Source of the DNA: Chlorella sorokiniana
Lineage: Eukaryota; Chlorophyta; Trebouxiophyceae; Chlorellales; Chlorellaceae
NCBI GenBank assembly: GCA_025917655.1
Contig: CP084611.1
Coordinates: 1,736,001 to 1,800,000 of the forward strand
Length of the DNA: 64,000 nt
Direction of reading: 5' to 3'
The position numbers and the translations under genes were made by a program. Below the pieces are notes generated by a model. It searched no databases. It worked only from the letters and a program-made list of their open reading frames with translations, and was not told where the DNA came from. Of this stretch, positions 34,601-45,772 are shown one piece after another. How positions within the stretch are numbered: position 1 is the stretch's first letter; the number at the start of each line of letters is the position of its first letter.

Positions 34601-35806
34601 CGCCGAGCTGAAGGACAGGCCTCAGGTGCGGTGCAAATGTCTCTTGGCATTGCGGAAGTGTGCAGACTGCACCACGGCCCCATCCAGTGGCAACACACCA
34701 CCCTGCAACCGCCCACATATGGCCTAGCACCACCTGTTTCCCGCAGGCACATCCGTTGAGCTTTGCGCAGAGAGCCAGGTGGAAGTGGGCAACCTGATGG
34801 AGCAGCGGGGGCAGGTCCCTGTGGGCTGGTACCACTCGCACCCGCAGTTTGAGCCACGGCCATCGCTAAAAGGTGGGTGAAACCCTTTCTGCCGTTCTGC
34901 AATCGGCAAGTATCTCTCGGCATCAACTCGTGCTGTGGGGTTTGCGACCCCTCCGCAGACAACGAGAATCAGCGAAACTACCAGGCCCTCTGCCGCGATA
35001 TCGCCACAGGCCTGGAACCCTGGGTGGGGGCCATTGTTGGCCCTTACGATCAGGGTTTAGAAAGCGCGGTGAGCACAGGAGCAGGAAACAATAATTGCAC
35101 TAATGCGCTGCACAGGGTTGGGGCGGGGCATGGGCACGTTGGTCCAAGCTTTGCTTTTCAATGCGCCCGCACGGCAAACCTTTCGCGCAGGCCTCCAAGG
35201 TGCAACTGTGGGTGGTGAGGATGCACATGGGCGAGTTGCGGCCCTTTGCCGTCCGTGCGTCCATCAGGGGGCGACGACCTGCCCTCCCCTGCCACCGAGC
35301 AAGCGCTGGTCAAGTAAGACCTGCTGCTGCATGAAGCTGTCCACGAACGAACAGCAGTGGCATGCCGGCTCCTGAACAGAACTTGTGCGTTCCGCTTTGC
35401 AGGGCACTAGACCAGCTTGAAGGGGACGTGGGGCGAGTGGACCTGGCTGAGCAGTGGCGGCCCTACTCCCATTTGCGCATGCAGCAGCCTGAAGGACCAC
35501 CACTCACCAAGATACAAAAGCTGCGGGTGCGCTTTTAGCTGTAGTCCGCTGCTTTCTTTGTGATTGTGTGTGTTGCGATCATGACAGCAATGCCATTTCT
35601 TGCAGGACTCACTTGCGTCACACTTGCCAGCAGCCAAATACCCGGCGGAAGTTGCGGGATTTTTGAATCGCGTTCAGCAGCAGATTGAGGCCCGATGGGG
35701 GTGTCGCTCCCTCATAATGGCGTGGCGGCTTCCTCACTCCATTCCCCCTAAAGCAGCTCAAGAGAGTGTCTGCTTGATTTACATACTTCATACATCGGCG
35801 GCTTAA
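31663..35806 (+). CDS. MYSM1: MYSM1-like histone H2A deubiquitinase (SANT + MPN+/JAMM)
   Basis: ATG 31663 gives MAHNAATDDDAEIARLL, then an acidic exon (NPEQYYEYDFGDDNGDDDSD, from about 31909). A long Pro/Ala/Gln-rich region follows (32090-32660). The SANT/Myb domain is RSWTDDEERLFLEALQLYGR (about 32783) joined to DWKRCAEHVGTRDHRAFTSH and KHFIKLLLRGEEVPPKV (about 33121). A linker with an acidic and Lys-rich stretch (33700-33840) leads to the MPN+ domain: VIMDRQALLVMDFHAHL, SRCEIIGLLGGSFDADQRVL (about 34518), VPVGWYHSHPQFEPRPSLK (about 34817-34872) plus DNENQRNYQALCRDIATG. H-S-H-(x10)-D and the upstream Glu form a complete JAMM zinc site, so the enzyme should be active. MYSM1 removes ubiquitin from histone H2A. 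I find no SWIRM domain between SANT and MPN. The C-terminal exon (35606-35806) is less certain. Confidence 0.85.
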
Positions 35807-38449
35807 TCTTCTTCCGGCCCTCGCCCAACAACTCCCCATATCATCGCGTCGAGACTGTCCGCGTCGTTCATGATATGGCCTCCCCAGCTGCAATAAGTAC
35901 GGATGCATAGAACATTGGCAGCTTGTACATGCTTCAACCCCCAAAAGGCTGCTGGCCTGCCCCCTTCCCCCCGCCCCCGCCCTGCCTGTCTGCTCGCCGC
36001 CCTGAAACACAGCGTACATGCACACAACGGCATGCCGTTAAAGTACAAAACTCACCCAGCTTGCCCGTCTGGTTAGACTCCTGCTCGGGTGCGGCACGGC
36101 CGGCCTCATGCACAATTGAGCGCACCTCATTCAGCACTGCTTGCGAGGGCTGATTGGATAGGCTTTCCTGCAGGGCACAGCGAAAGCGAGAACAGTGACA
36201 CTCATGCACGGGATGGTACCAGCGTAGAGAACACCCGCCCACCGCAACAATGGCGTCGTTGAACTGCAAGGCCGCCGGGTTGAGGCCTTGCATAAACCAG
36301 GGATGTTTTTGTATTTCCTGCAAAAGCCAAGACAGCAATGTGGGGCACAGCAACATCAACATGCGCAGGCAACCTGCAATGGGAACCATCACACCTCCAG
36401 GGTGGGGCGCTTCGCAGGGTCCTGTACAAGTACCCGTCCAATAAGGTCACGCACACTGTCGCTGCACAGTTGTAAACATGAGCTCTCTTTGCATATGCTG
36501 GACAAACAGACAAACGACAGGGCACCACAGCATGCACAACCCACCTCAGCACTTTGCCCTTGGGGAAAGTGTAGTCTGCGCGCAGGATGCGCTGCAGCAT
36601 CACATTGAGCTTCTGGTTTGGCTTCAGGTTCTCGTCGCCAGGCCGCCTGGCACACACAATCGGGGCATGTCTCAAAAAGAAAGAAGCACATGTGCAGCAT
36701 GACAGTAGGGTCTGAGCCAAGCAGAAGCCACGTGAGCCAACAGAGCACTGACCGGAAAGGGTACTGGTCTGTGACCAGGATGAAAAGCAGCACGCCACAC
36801 GACCACAAATCCGCCTTCTGCAGCAAGTACGAACATAGCAAGCAGCAACATCAGGCTAACCGGCAGACAGGCACAAAGCCAACATTAATGCAATGTCTAA
36901 CCACCGACCTGCCCGTCATAAACCTGGCCAGGCTGGTTGGAGATGACCTCGGGCGCCAAATAGGCGGGGGTGCCAACCCGGCTGGTGGGAGCACTGTGCT
37001 GGTTTGCATCCTTGCTAAACCCAAAGTCAGCCAGCTGCAGCCAGTGTGCACAATGCAAGCTCAGTTTCGGCACAATCAAACTCAAGCTCTCGCCTTAGAC
37101 AGGCACGCCAGGAAGTAAGGCGCAGCACCGACCTTGATCAGGGGCCGAGGGCTGCCATCCAGCAGGGTGTTCTCCAGCTTAATGTCGCGGCTGCTAACGC
37201 CCTGGCAGCAGGAGGGCAGGCAGGGAAAAGGCGCTGAGGGCCCTGCCCTCAACAGACGAGCACCACCCAGCCATGGGAGAGCAACAACACAGCTGGCAAT
37301 AGGCCAAGTACCATGCGATGGCAGTAGTCCACGGCAATCATCAGCTGCTGGAAGAACCACCGCGCCTCGTCCTCGGGCAGGCCCCGCCGTGCAGACACGT
37401 AGCGGAAGAGGTCGCCGCCCGCCGCATACTCCATGGCCAGCACCAGGTGCGAGGACGTGAGGAAAACCTGCACAGGAAGCCCTTGAACCAATGTCGATGT
37501 TGTTAATAAAATCCTGCATGCTGCTTATACAGAGCCCCAGGCTCATACCTCTCTCAGCCCAATGATGTGAGGATGCCTCAGCTTCATGTGATTCACAATC
37601 TGCAGGCGGTTGGGCCAGGGGTGCACACAGGAATAAAAGGATGCCCTGGCGGCTCTGCCCGGCGTGCGCCAACGCTCAGGTCAGGGTGCAACGGGCCAGA
37701 AGGTACGCCGCAAAAAACCCACCTCACGCCACATACTTGTTGATGTGCTGCAGTGAGTGGAAGGATGACAGTGGGGAAATATTAACAGCACAACAGCAGC
37801 AAGGGCACCTGCACCAAATTACACGCGCCTGTGGTCCCCTTTCAATGAATTTTAAGGCCACATGCTCGCCAGTCTGTCGGTCCAATGCAAGCACAACAAA
37901 TCCAAATGCTCCTCGGCTGAGGTCCTTGACCTGTGTACAACAGCAAGGAGACAAGGAGAAAGTGAGATGCACACTAGCAAAAGCACATCTGCATGCACAG
38001 TCATGCTTCCCATATGCCACCACAGATGAGAGCAACTGCAATGAACTTTCTGAACTTTATGCTTTCTGTGCTAGTGCTCGGGGAGGAGCGGTGAGTAGTT
38101 GTAAGCTGTCGCCTGAACTCCCTGGTGCCAGCACCCACGCTGATGCTTCTTCATGTACATTAAAACAAGCATTGACAAACGGGCGAGCAAGCCCGGCGTT
38201 CCTCAGCCTGCCGACCGGGGTACGCCGTCTGGGCGCTGCGCCCAAAAGTTCTCGCCTACACCCGTTTTTACTCTGCGCTCGAGAAGCTGCTTCGCGCTAG
38301 AGCTGCACCGCGGTGTTCTTTGCAAAAGTGGGTCTGGCAGCTCGCCCTGCACTTGTGCGCCACGCGCAGTTTATGCACACCTTCTGATAACGTGGGTTGC
38401 CATCCAAAATGTCGAGGAGGCTCTTCCCGGTCGATGCGCCTCCAGACAT
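35803..38449 (-). CDS. SnRK2-type Ser/Thr kinase 1
   Basis: Exon 1 (38449-38381) is MSGGASTGKSLLDILDGNPR YQK. Next come VKDLSRGAFGFVVLALDRQT and VALKFIERGPQ (from 37930; Gly-rich loop and VAIK-type Lys), HINKYV (about 37757), IVNHMKLRHPHIIGLRE and VFLTSSHLVLAMEYAAGGDL (about 37468). RDIKLENTLLDGSPRPLIK (about 37195) is the catalytic loop, ADFGFSKDANQHSAPTSRVG plus TPAYLAPEV the activation segment, and DLWSCGVLLFILVTDQYPF follows. The C-terminal part has RDLIGRVLVQDPAKRPTLEV, EIQKHPWFMQGLNPAALQFN and an acidic end (HIMNDADSLDAMIW...GPEED, stop at 35805-35803). SnRK2 kinases act in osmotic, nutrient and stress signalling. One small exon (HINKYV then RE) is off frame by one base at about 37732. 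It is in tandem with kinase 2. Confidence 0.85.
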
Positions 38450-38719
38450 ACTGGTGTTCCCCTGGCTGAGGAACCGCGCGTTGGTCAAGATGTTGCAGTA
38501 AGATCCTCGATGGGAGAAGATGGAGGAGTATGGTACACGAGCGACTCATCGGAACTACAGGAGGGGCGACAGCCTGGCAGGCCGCAACATCACTCTGTCG
38601 GCCAGCCCCTGATCGTGTCTCGGGCTGACGCAAGCAGGCCCTGGGCGTTTGCCTGATGTGCTTACATTGTCCAAACTTTTGAAGCTGGGTACATTTTTCA
38701 GTGCTGATGGCAATCCAGG

Positions 38720-41141
38720 TCACGTTTCTCCTAATTCGATGGATTCCATGGCCTGTGGTGGTTGTAGCTGCTGTTGTAGCTGCGCGGGTTGATTGGCTTG
38801 TTGAGCAGAACCTGTGACCTCTTGCAGGGCTTCTTCCACAATGGAACGCACCTACGCACATTAGCAGTGTGAAGCAAGCTGACGTAAAGCTCGTGGTCTG
38901 CACAGTTTGATAATAACAAAAACGCAGCGTTTACCTCAGCCAACATTTCTGCGGTTGGCTGGTTCGCCAAGCTCTCCTGCAGGAAAGGGACAAGACGGGA
39001 AAAGCAATGAAAAACAAAATTGTGAATGCACAAGGAACAGCCAATAACAACAGTTTAAAGAGCCCCTCCACCCTTCCTGCCTCACCGCAACGATTGCATC
39101 GTTGAAGTTGAGCGCTCCTGGTTCCAAGCCCTGCATAAACCAGGGGTGTGCCTGGATTTCCTGCAACAGCAGTCGGACGCAAACAATGAATGTTGATGAA
39201 AACTTGCAGAAGAAAGCCCAAGAAATTTTTGATCATTCTTGATTGAACCAGCAAACAACGACACATACATGTAGGGAAGGCCGCAGAGCAGGGTCCTGCA
39301 CGAGGATGCGGCTGATTAAGTCCTTCACACCATCACTGCGAAAGATCAAACGGCGGGTCAACTCACTCTACCATTCAGATGACAACGAGAGCATCAAAGG
39401 CACCAAGCAACCCCAGCTAGAAGAGCAGAACGGGCATGTCACTGTTTGAGCACCTTAGGGGTTTGTCCAGAGGGAAGGAAAACTCGGCTTTCATGGTACG
39501 CTCCATCATGCGGGAGAGACGCCGCATGGGGTCAAGCGCAGCATCGCTGGGCATACTGCATATTGCGCAGCGGGAATTTGTGGTGCAGCGCATGTAGAAC
39601 AGTATGGCATGCGCCAGTGAAAATGGTGCAAACAAACAAACCCTACCCAAACGGATAGCGTCCAATAACCATAACATACAACAAAACCCCACAAGACCAA
39701 ATGTCCACTTTCTATGGAAGACATATGTAGAAAGGATGTTGCCATTTGTCAGCAGGCCACGGGCGTTCAGTATGGCAGGGCGCAAACACAACTTTGCATC
39801 CTTACCTGCGCATCGTAGCTCTTTCCAGGTTGTGCTGCTATCACCTCTGGAGCAAGGTAGGCTGGCGTGCCCACCCTGGTTTTGGCTTCACTCTGTTGCT
39901 TTGGATCTTTACTGAATCCAAAGTCGGCAAGCTGCACAGGGCACACTAACATAGATTGCTTGCTCATAGAACCAACTGCCTAAAAGTGCAATCGCAGAGC
40001 TCGGCACACCCTACTTTGATGAGTGGCCATTGCCCCCATCCAGCAGGGTGTTCTCGAGCTTTATGTCACGGCTCATCACGCCCTGCATAGCCATGAGAAG
40101 AATGTAAGCTATGGTTTGTTGCTAGTGGCAATCCGTGATTTTCGCCCCTCAACACAAGCACTGCTGCATTTGGAGCGCACCATACGGTGGCAGTAGTCCA
40201 CAGCAACCATCAGCTGCTGGAAGAACCACCGCGCCTCGTCCTCGGGCAGGCCCCGCCGTGCAGACACGTAGCGGAAGAGGTCGCCGCCCGCCGCATACTC
40301 CATGGCCAGCACTAAGTGGGTCTTTGTCAAAAAGACCTGCAAATCTCACTGCAGCAGTGTAAGTAAGTGCAATTTGGGGGTATGAGTCTGAGTCGATGGC
40401 ATCAGCACTCACTGCACATTTACAACTCGATACCAATGTTCATGCACGATCAACCCACCTCATGCAGCGCGATGATGTGTGGGTGTCTCAGCCGCATGTG
40501 GTTGGCTATCTGCAAGGATGTGGGCTTGCAAACATCACATCAACAGCCCCAACGCTAGGCGGGTGATGCATCAATTCCAGGTTTCTTTTATATTCACGGG
40601 AACAGAACTTACCTCGCGTTGCACATACTTTGAAATGTGCTGAGGTCCTCGTTTGATGAATTTCAGTGCAACCTGCTCTCGAGTCTGGTTGTCAAGAGCA
40701 AGCAGCACAAAGCCATAAGCGCCTCTATTCAAGTAGCGGATCTGCAAGATGAATGCATTCCATTCTCAGCTCGAGTACTGCACAGTAAGACATGCAAGAA
40801 CAACGTTTCAATGAGGCGGATTGCCACGCTGTGATTGGTCGACTTCGCACTGTGTTGCAACAGCTTACAGAACTGAGCGCCACCGCCGCTCTACTGGCCT
40901 GGCAGTATCTTGGATGGCCCTCCAACAGGTTCCCTGGTGGTCCAGCGTCGCCCGGAGCGTCGGCAGCGTCAACCTGGACGGATGCAAGCGGTGGCCCTCC
41001 CCACAGCACATCGCAAATTCACAGCGTATCACGTCGAGATTGCAGGATACAAGGTAGCAAAGGAACACTTACATCGTTTCTGGACATAAGAACGCTGCTG
41101 TCGTGCTGGTGTCGCTGGGGTTGCGGCTGCCCTGGCTGCAT
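38720..41141 (-). CDS. SnRK2-type Ser/Thr kinase 2
   Basis: ATG 41141 gives MQPGQPQPQRHQHDSSVLMS, then VDAADAPGDAGPPGNLLEGH and PRYCQ, the N-terminal motif shared with the other two copies. IRYLNRGAYGFVLLALDNQT, VALKFIKRGPQHISKYVQRE and IANHMRLRHPHIIALHE lead to VFLTKTHLVLAMEYAAGGDL (about 40337). The catalytic loop exon reads VMSRDIKLENTLLDGG and needs one extra G in the CCCCC run at 40033-40037 (plus strand) to continue as QWPLIK. ADFGFSKDPKQQSEAKTRVG plus TPAYLAPEV is the activation segment. EIQAHPWFMQGLEPGALNFN, then RSIVEEALQEVTGSAQQANQ and a Gln/Pro-rich end (MESIELGET, stop at 38722-38720) complete it. The same-strand copy 271 bp downstream (kinase 1) is a tandem paralog. One intron seems to use a GC donor (CAG|GCCAGT at 40898). 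Confidence 0.85.
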
Positions 41142-41829
41142 GGCCCCAAAAGTATTATGCACACTCGAGAGCGGGTGGTGCCCGCTTGGGGCGCAGGTCC
41201 TTTGCGACCAGACTGTGTTGCCCGCCCGACAAGCTCAGGTGGTCTCGAAAGTGTTCAGGGAGAGTGTCAAATGATGGAACATGGAGAAACAGCCATCGAG
41301 CCCAGCAGCAGGCGGCAGCAGCCTACCGCCGGTGCCCACCCCGCCCGCTGCGCCCGCCGCCAGCGCTGCGCATGTGTCGGCGCGTGATAGAGTGTTCTGC
41401 TGAGCCTGCTAAGCATGCATGCATAAGAGAGAGTGGTTTCCAGCTTGCATCTTATGCCTGCTTAAGTGCAAGCAGGAAGCAGAAATTGAGCAGACCCACC
41501 CACCCACCCGTGTCTGCTCACCGAGTCTTGCAGGCTATTGGGTCTCCAACTACTCCACCACGCACCCTCCAGCCCAGCCAAGCCTACAGCAATGAACGGG
41601 AGGGAGGAAGAGAAAGCAGGCAGCCTCAACAACAGCCAATTGAGGTGGATGGAGGTGCCTGGAATAGCCAGCCAACTCCCCGCCGCTGTACCGCCCGCCC
41701 CGAACTTTAAAATTCAGCGAGAAATGAGTAGAGTCAAAGAGTAAATCAAGGCGAACATTTATCAACATCACTCGCATGGCCATCTCCTTCTTCTTTACAG
41801 TAGCAAAGGCCACAGCCAAACAGCCAAAA
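41142..41829. other. Divergent intergenic region between SnRK2-2 and ARPC4
   Basis: A 688-bp promoter-type region between two divergent genes. It contains copy A of an 84-bp dispersed repeat (41598-41681). Its frames do not look like conserved protein, although several are open. Confidence 0.5.
41598..41681 (+). repeat. 84-bp dispersed repeat, copy A
   Basis: It runs from GGGAGGGAGGAAGAGA to GCCAGCCAACTCCCC. The reverse complement recurs at 56079-56162 with about one difference. Copy A has no obvious terminal inverted repeat beyond GGGAG...CTCCC. Confidence 0.8.
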
Positions 41830-42703
41830 ATGAACTCGGACCTCAAACGTACACTTTTGAACGTTCTCTGCTTGCATTCCTTCCCTAGCCAGCGTGTGGA
41901 GCGCCACGATCCGCCATGTGTTGAATATGCGACGGGTTCAATGGTGGGTTGTTGCTGCCGCAACTGGCGCCAACAAGCCTGTAGTAGTTACGCTTGCTTT
42001 GCAGATAGCCTGCTTTGCTTAACGCCGAACCCTGCTTGTTTTGCTTGAGCATTGTTCACAGTCAGTCAATTCATATGCGAATGTGCTACAATCATTTGCT
42101 GAAGCAGACTGGCGGCCAGCCAAGCCAACCACCTCAGAAGCAAACTGCCCGTTTGCTGTCTCTGTTGTCCTCAGGCACAAAAGCAAATCTTCATGAAGAA
42201 TATGACGGTGTTAGTGAACCAAAGCGTGAACAGCACACGCATCTCCTTTGCGTTTGCAGCAACAAATCCTTGCGAGGCGAGCCTCCTAGCTTCCTACTTG
42301 CTGATGTTGATTCACCGGTACGCACCCATAGCAGTCTGCTTAGTCTCAAGATGGTTTCATTCACCTGTCGAGCCAATCGTGTACTGCGCAGGGCGGACAT
42401 GTTCGATGTGGTGCGGCGAAGCCCGCTGCCTGGCTACGACGTTTCATTCTTGATAACCTTTCACCATCTCCTGCGGTACAACCAAGAAGGTTTGGTCAAC
42501 TTCATCTGTGGGGTGCGCCTGCATTTGCTTTCAACAGTTTCAACACACATTTTCAGCAAGCCCATCTCATAAACTGCCTCATCATGCAGTTTGTGGATGA
42601 AGTGCATCAGGACATGACAGCATTTAAGCTAGCGCTGCGGTCCCGAGCTCGATCTGTGACCAACCAGTTCTGGGCGCAGCTTGAGCAGCGGAGCAGCGGA
42701 TGA
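41830..42703 (+). CDS. ARPC4: ARPC4, Arp2/3 complex 20-kDa subunit
   Basis: Exon 1 starts at ATG 41830: MNSDLKRTLLNVLCLHSFPS then QRVERHDPPCVEYATG, matching the family block LRNFPSQVVERHNKPEVE. Exon 2 (about 42175) reads AQKQIFMKNMTVLVNQSVNS then TRISFAFAAT and ends LLMLIHR at a GTACGC donor. Exon 3 starts after CTGCGCAG with ADMFDVVRRSPLPGYDVSFL, matching the family FILRRKPVEGYDISFLI. The last exon gives FVDEVHQDMTAFKLALRSRA and ends EQRSSG, stop at 42701-42703. All junctions restore frame. ARPC4 is a core scaffold of the Arp2/3 complex, which nucleates branched actin. It implies a branched-actin system in this alga, though other subunits are not in the window. Confidence 0.87.
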
Positions 42704-43634
42704 AGTGCCCACGTTTTCAATGCCAGTCATCTTGTCAAACGAGGAGATGTGGGGCTGGACACAGCAAAGTCGCCACCGCGAACCTCCACAACGCCACCCG
42801 TGTTGTCAGCTCATCTTCCATCAGGCAGACAGGCGTAGGAAGTGGGTGGGCCGGTGCCACCTGCCGCAAGCGAACAACAAATAACCCTCATGCTGGGACG
42901 TTTTGAGTTCATGCAACATGAGCCTTATAGGGTCAAACATTTTAGACAAGACTTTCAGGCGGTGTGGGGCCGGCAGCATGCAGAGCAGCGAACCCTGGTA
43001 GCGGCAGCTGCCCAAGATTTCTCTGCTGTGCTGGGCCAGGACAAGGGGAGAGTGGGGGCCTTCGTACGCTGACCATGCTCGACTCTGCAGGCTTGCACCA
43101 GCAGCGTGCGTGCCGCCTCAGGTGCTGGCACATTCCACAGCCGCAAGTAGAGCATGATGCGGGAGATTTTCAAAGAGCATAAGGTGTGACGACCTCAGGC
43201 GGTGCGTCTTGGCGGGTTTGGCAACACCTCGACGGGGGCGACGGTTGAATTAACCGCAAGGGCCACAGCCCCGGTAAGGTTTTTGCGCGGCTGCTGGGCG
43301 GCATGCCACCGCTGTGATGTTTCAAACACAACACCAGCCGCCACTGCTCTACTTGCGTGCCGAGGCGGGCGGCCTGGAGCGGCCTGTCGCGTTGTTGAAC
43401 CCCAATGGGCAGCAAATCGTGGACAACCCCAAGGCCACTGACGTGAAGGCAGCCATGGGAGCTGCTGGAAGCTGTGGCTGAGGAAAATGGGGGTTACATG
43501 TAACGTAAGCAGCAGCAGCAGCAGTCGGGTGAGGATGGAGCATGGCCAAGGGGAAGCATTGCAAATCGCATCTCAAGACGGCTGGCCCTGTGCCTCGCTG
43601 CTGTGGTGGGGCCCATACAGAGTGACTGTAGATG
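42704..43634. other. Convergent region between ARPC4 and RPN9; possible small + gene
   Basis: Plus-strand frames here read like protein in pieces: MLGRFEFMQHEPYRVKHFRQ (ATG 42891) followed by DFQAVWGRQHAEQRTLVAAA up to 43072, and MFQTQHQPPLLYLRAEAGGL (about 43318) followed by RPVALLNPNGQQIVDNPKAT, ending near 43480. I cannot join them with clear splice sites and do not recognise a family. They may be a small gene or decayed coding sequence. Confidence 0.25.
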
Positions 43635-45772
43635 CTAGCTGGCTTGCGCAATGCCAACCGCCTCATTCTCGAGCGTTAGCGCTGCACCGCCAACCTTGTC
43701 CACCCAAACATCTAGGCGTGTAGACAGGCCCTCAATCTGCGTGCGGCATGCATGACAACATGCTCAGCATTGAGACGTATAAGAACCTTGTTGACTGGTG
43801 AGCAGCTCAACTTGCACACGTTGTTCACCACCCTCCCTCCGCTCACCTGCGGCAGTGTGAGGATGCGCGGCTGCACCCAAGAAACCTGCATGGTCCCGTC
43901 CACCTGGTCAATTATGCCCTCGATAAGATGCAAAGACAGTGCCTGTGAACAGAACGACGCAACAATGTATGAATGGACACAGGCACAGCAATCGCAGCGA
44001 AATCGCTGCAGTCCAGCAACAACGATGCGATTCCTTGCCATCGTGCAGCAGCCTTGCCTTCATGAGCAGAAACTCCACGCCATCCGGAGGCAGCTTGGTG
44101 CGCTCTGCTACGGTGCTGAGGGCCAGAGTGCGCTGGTTTGGCGGCACGCTGCTGATGAGATCCATCAAGCACAAGATGGTGATCTTTTCACGGAGCCGCC
44201 GCTCGTGTTCCACGAGCGCGGGCTGACCATTCAGGAGCGCTGCATGCTGCGTGCAGAGCTCATCATAGCGGTGAATGTCACCTGCAGGCGGTATCAGTCA
44301 TGGTTGTATGCAGAAGGATCATTTGTGAACATTTGTGCAGAAAGCAGGAGAGTCAAGTCAAATGATGAGATGGAAACGCTGCAGATATTGCCTGAGTTGA
44401 AGCACGCGAGCATATCGTTCAGCCAGCCAAAGCCACCCTCCTTAAGCGCGTTGACCTGTTAGAGGTGGGTGGTGTGGGTGGGTGGGTGGGTGGGTGGGTG
44501 GGGGGGGGGGGGTGGGGGGGGGTGGTGGTGGGTGGGGGTGGTGGTGGGGGTGGGGGGGGGGGGCGCGCGATGGCGAGGCATGCACTCGATGACCGCGTCA
44601 TGCAAGTTGAGCACAACCAAGAACACGGCAATCTGCTTGACTTACAATGGGGTGCAGGAGAAGCTCGCCAAAGCTGTACACATCCTCCCCCAGCAGAGCT
44701 GCCAAGGAGACGTCAATGGCCAAAGCCTGACACAGCAAAGGGCGGAGATGTGCTGGTGCGGATGTACTTGTGGCAGCTGTACCTTGGAGCACAGACGAAG
44801 CAGAGTGCACAGCCACAAGCTCACCTGACGGAAGTCCTGCGGCAAGCTCTCCTGTGACACATATGCCAAGTACATGAGGGTTGCTCTGCACACATAGAGC
44901 GACTGATGACACTTTTTGCATCCCAGAGAGCAGACATCAACAATATTAAGCCAACCCAGGGACCTTGCCTGTAGTAATGCGCGTATTCCTTCTGTTGCTT
45001 GTGATACAGCGAAGCTGTGTAGTACACACTGGCGCTGACCTGTGAGTCCACCTGCAATGCAGCCAAGCACACATTCGTGACGCCTTACCCAGCAATGCTA
45101 AGCACAAGACGGTATTGCCAATTCCGGTGACGCTGGGTCTGAGCTCACATCTGTGAGCATCTCCAGTTCTTCCCTGCCTGCCTCAAAAGCCCTCTTGCAC
45201 TCCTGCAGCAGCCCCAAAGGTTGCGTGACCTGAGATGCAAGGCTGCTCAAAGGCGTGGTTACCAGTTGTAAGGAAGGCTGCACCTGGAGGCGGCCCTGCA
45301 CAAGGGCGTACTGTGCCAGCTGCATGCGCAAATAAAGTACTGGTTGCTCAGTGTCTGGCTGTTTGCTGGCCTCTAGGTTGTCTATGACGTTTTGGATGAA
45401 GTCAAAGCCCTCCTGCAGAGCATAGCCAGGCTTTGGCTGAGCTACATGGTGTGATGCCAAGAGCGATAGACAAAACAAAGAGGCAGCAGCTCCCACCTCA
45501 GCGCTGGCCATGTGCTTGCTGACGGCTGCAGCAAAGAACGCCAGCTTCAGCTGGTTGATCTTATGAGCAAAGCCAGACACAAAGTTGTGATACAGCATCA
45601 CCAAAAAGCCATCCTCTTGAAATTCCGGCAGGTCAATGCACTGCTCCAGATGCTCAGTGAGCTGGTGCCACAACTTGCGGTGGTACAAGTCGCCCAGAGC
45701 GGCAAGCGGCACAGTCAGGTGTGGCCGCTCCGCCGCCGCGCCCTCTATCCATGCTTGGTAGCGGTCCACCAT
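43635..45772 (-). CDS. RPN9: 26S proteasome lid subunit RPN9 (PSMD13)
   Basis: ATG 45772 begins MVDRYQAWIEGAAAERPHLT. LYHRKLWHQLTEHLEQCIDL, GFLVMLYHNFVSGFAHKINQ and LKLAFFAAAVSKHMASAE are the helical N-terminal repeats. Later exons include EHERRLREKITILCLMDLIS, LALSTVAERTKLPPDGVEFL (PCI winged helix, about 44130), LSLHLIEGIIDQVDGTMQVS and WVQPRILTLPQ (about 43930-43855). The last exon gives IEGLSTRLDVWVDKVGGAAL and ends AVGIAQAS, stop TAG at 43637-43635. PCI lid subunits such as RPN9 position the RPN8-RPN11 module of the proteasome lid. An intron holds a 100-bp poly-purine tract on the plus strand. The ATG is 361 bp from the divergent FMO gene. Confidence 0.88.
44464..44563 (+). repeat. G-rich (GGGT/GGGGT) low-complexity tract
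   Basis: About 100 bases with only G and T: repeated GGGTG units and runs of up to about 12 G. It lies in an intron of RPN9, where the transcript strand is C-rich. It could form G-quadruplexes on the plus strand. Confidence 0.9.

Noticed and set aside
44464-44563. G/T tract as an internal telomere repeat
   Set aside because: Units are irregular GGGT/GGGGT, not the plant-type TTTAGGG repeat.
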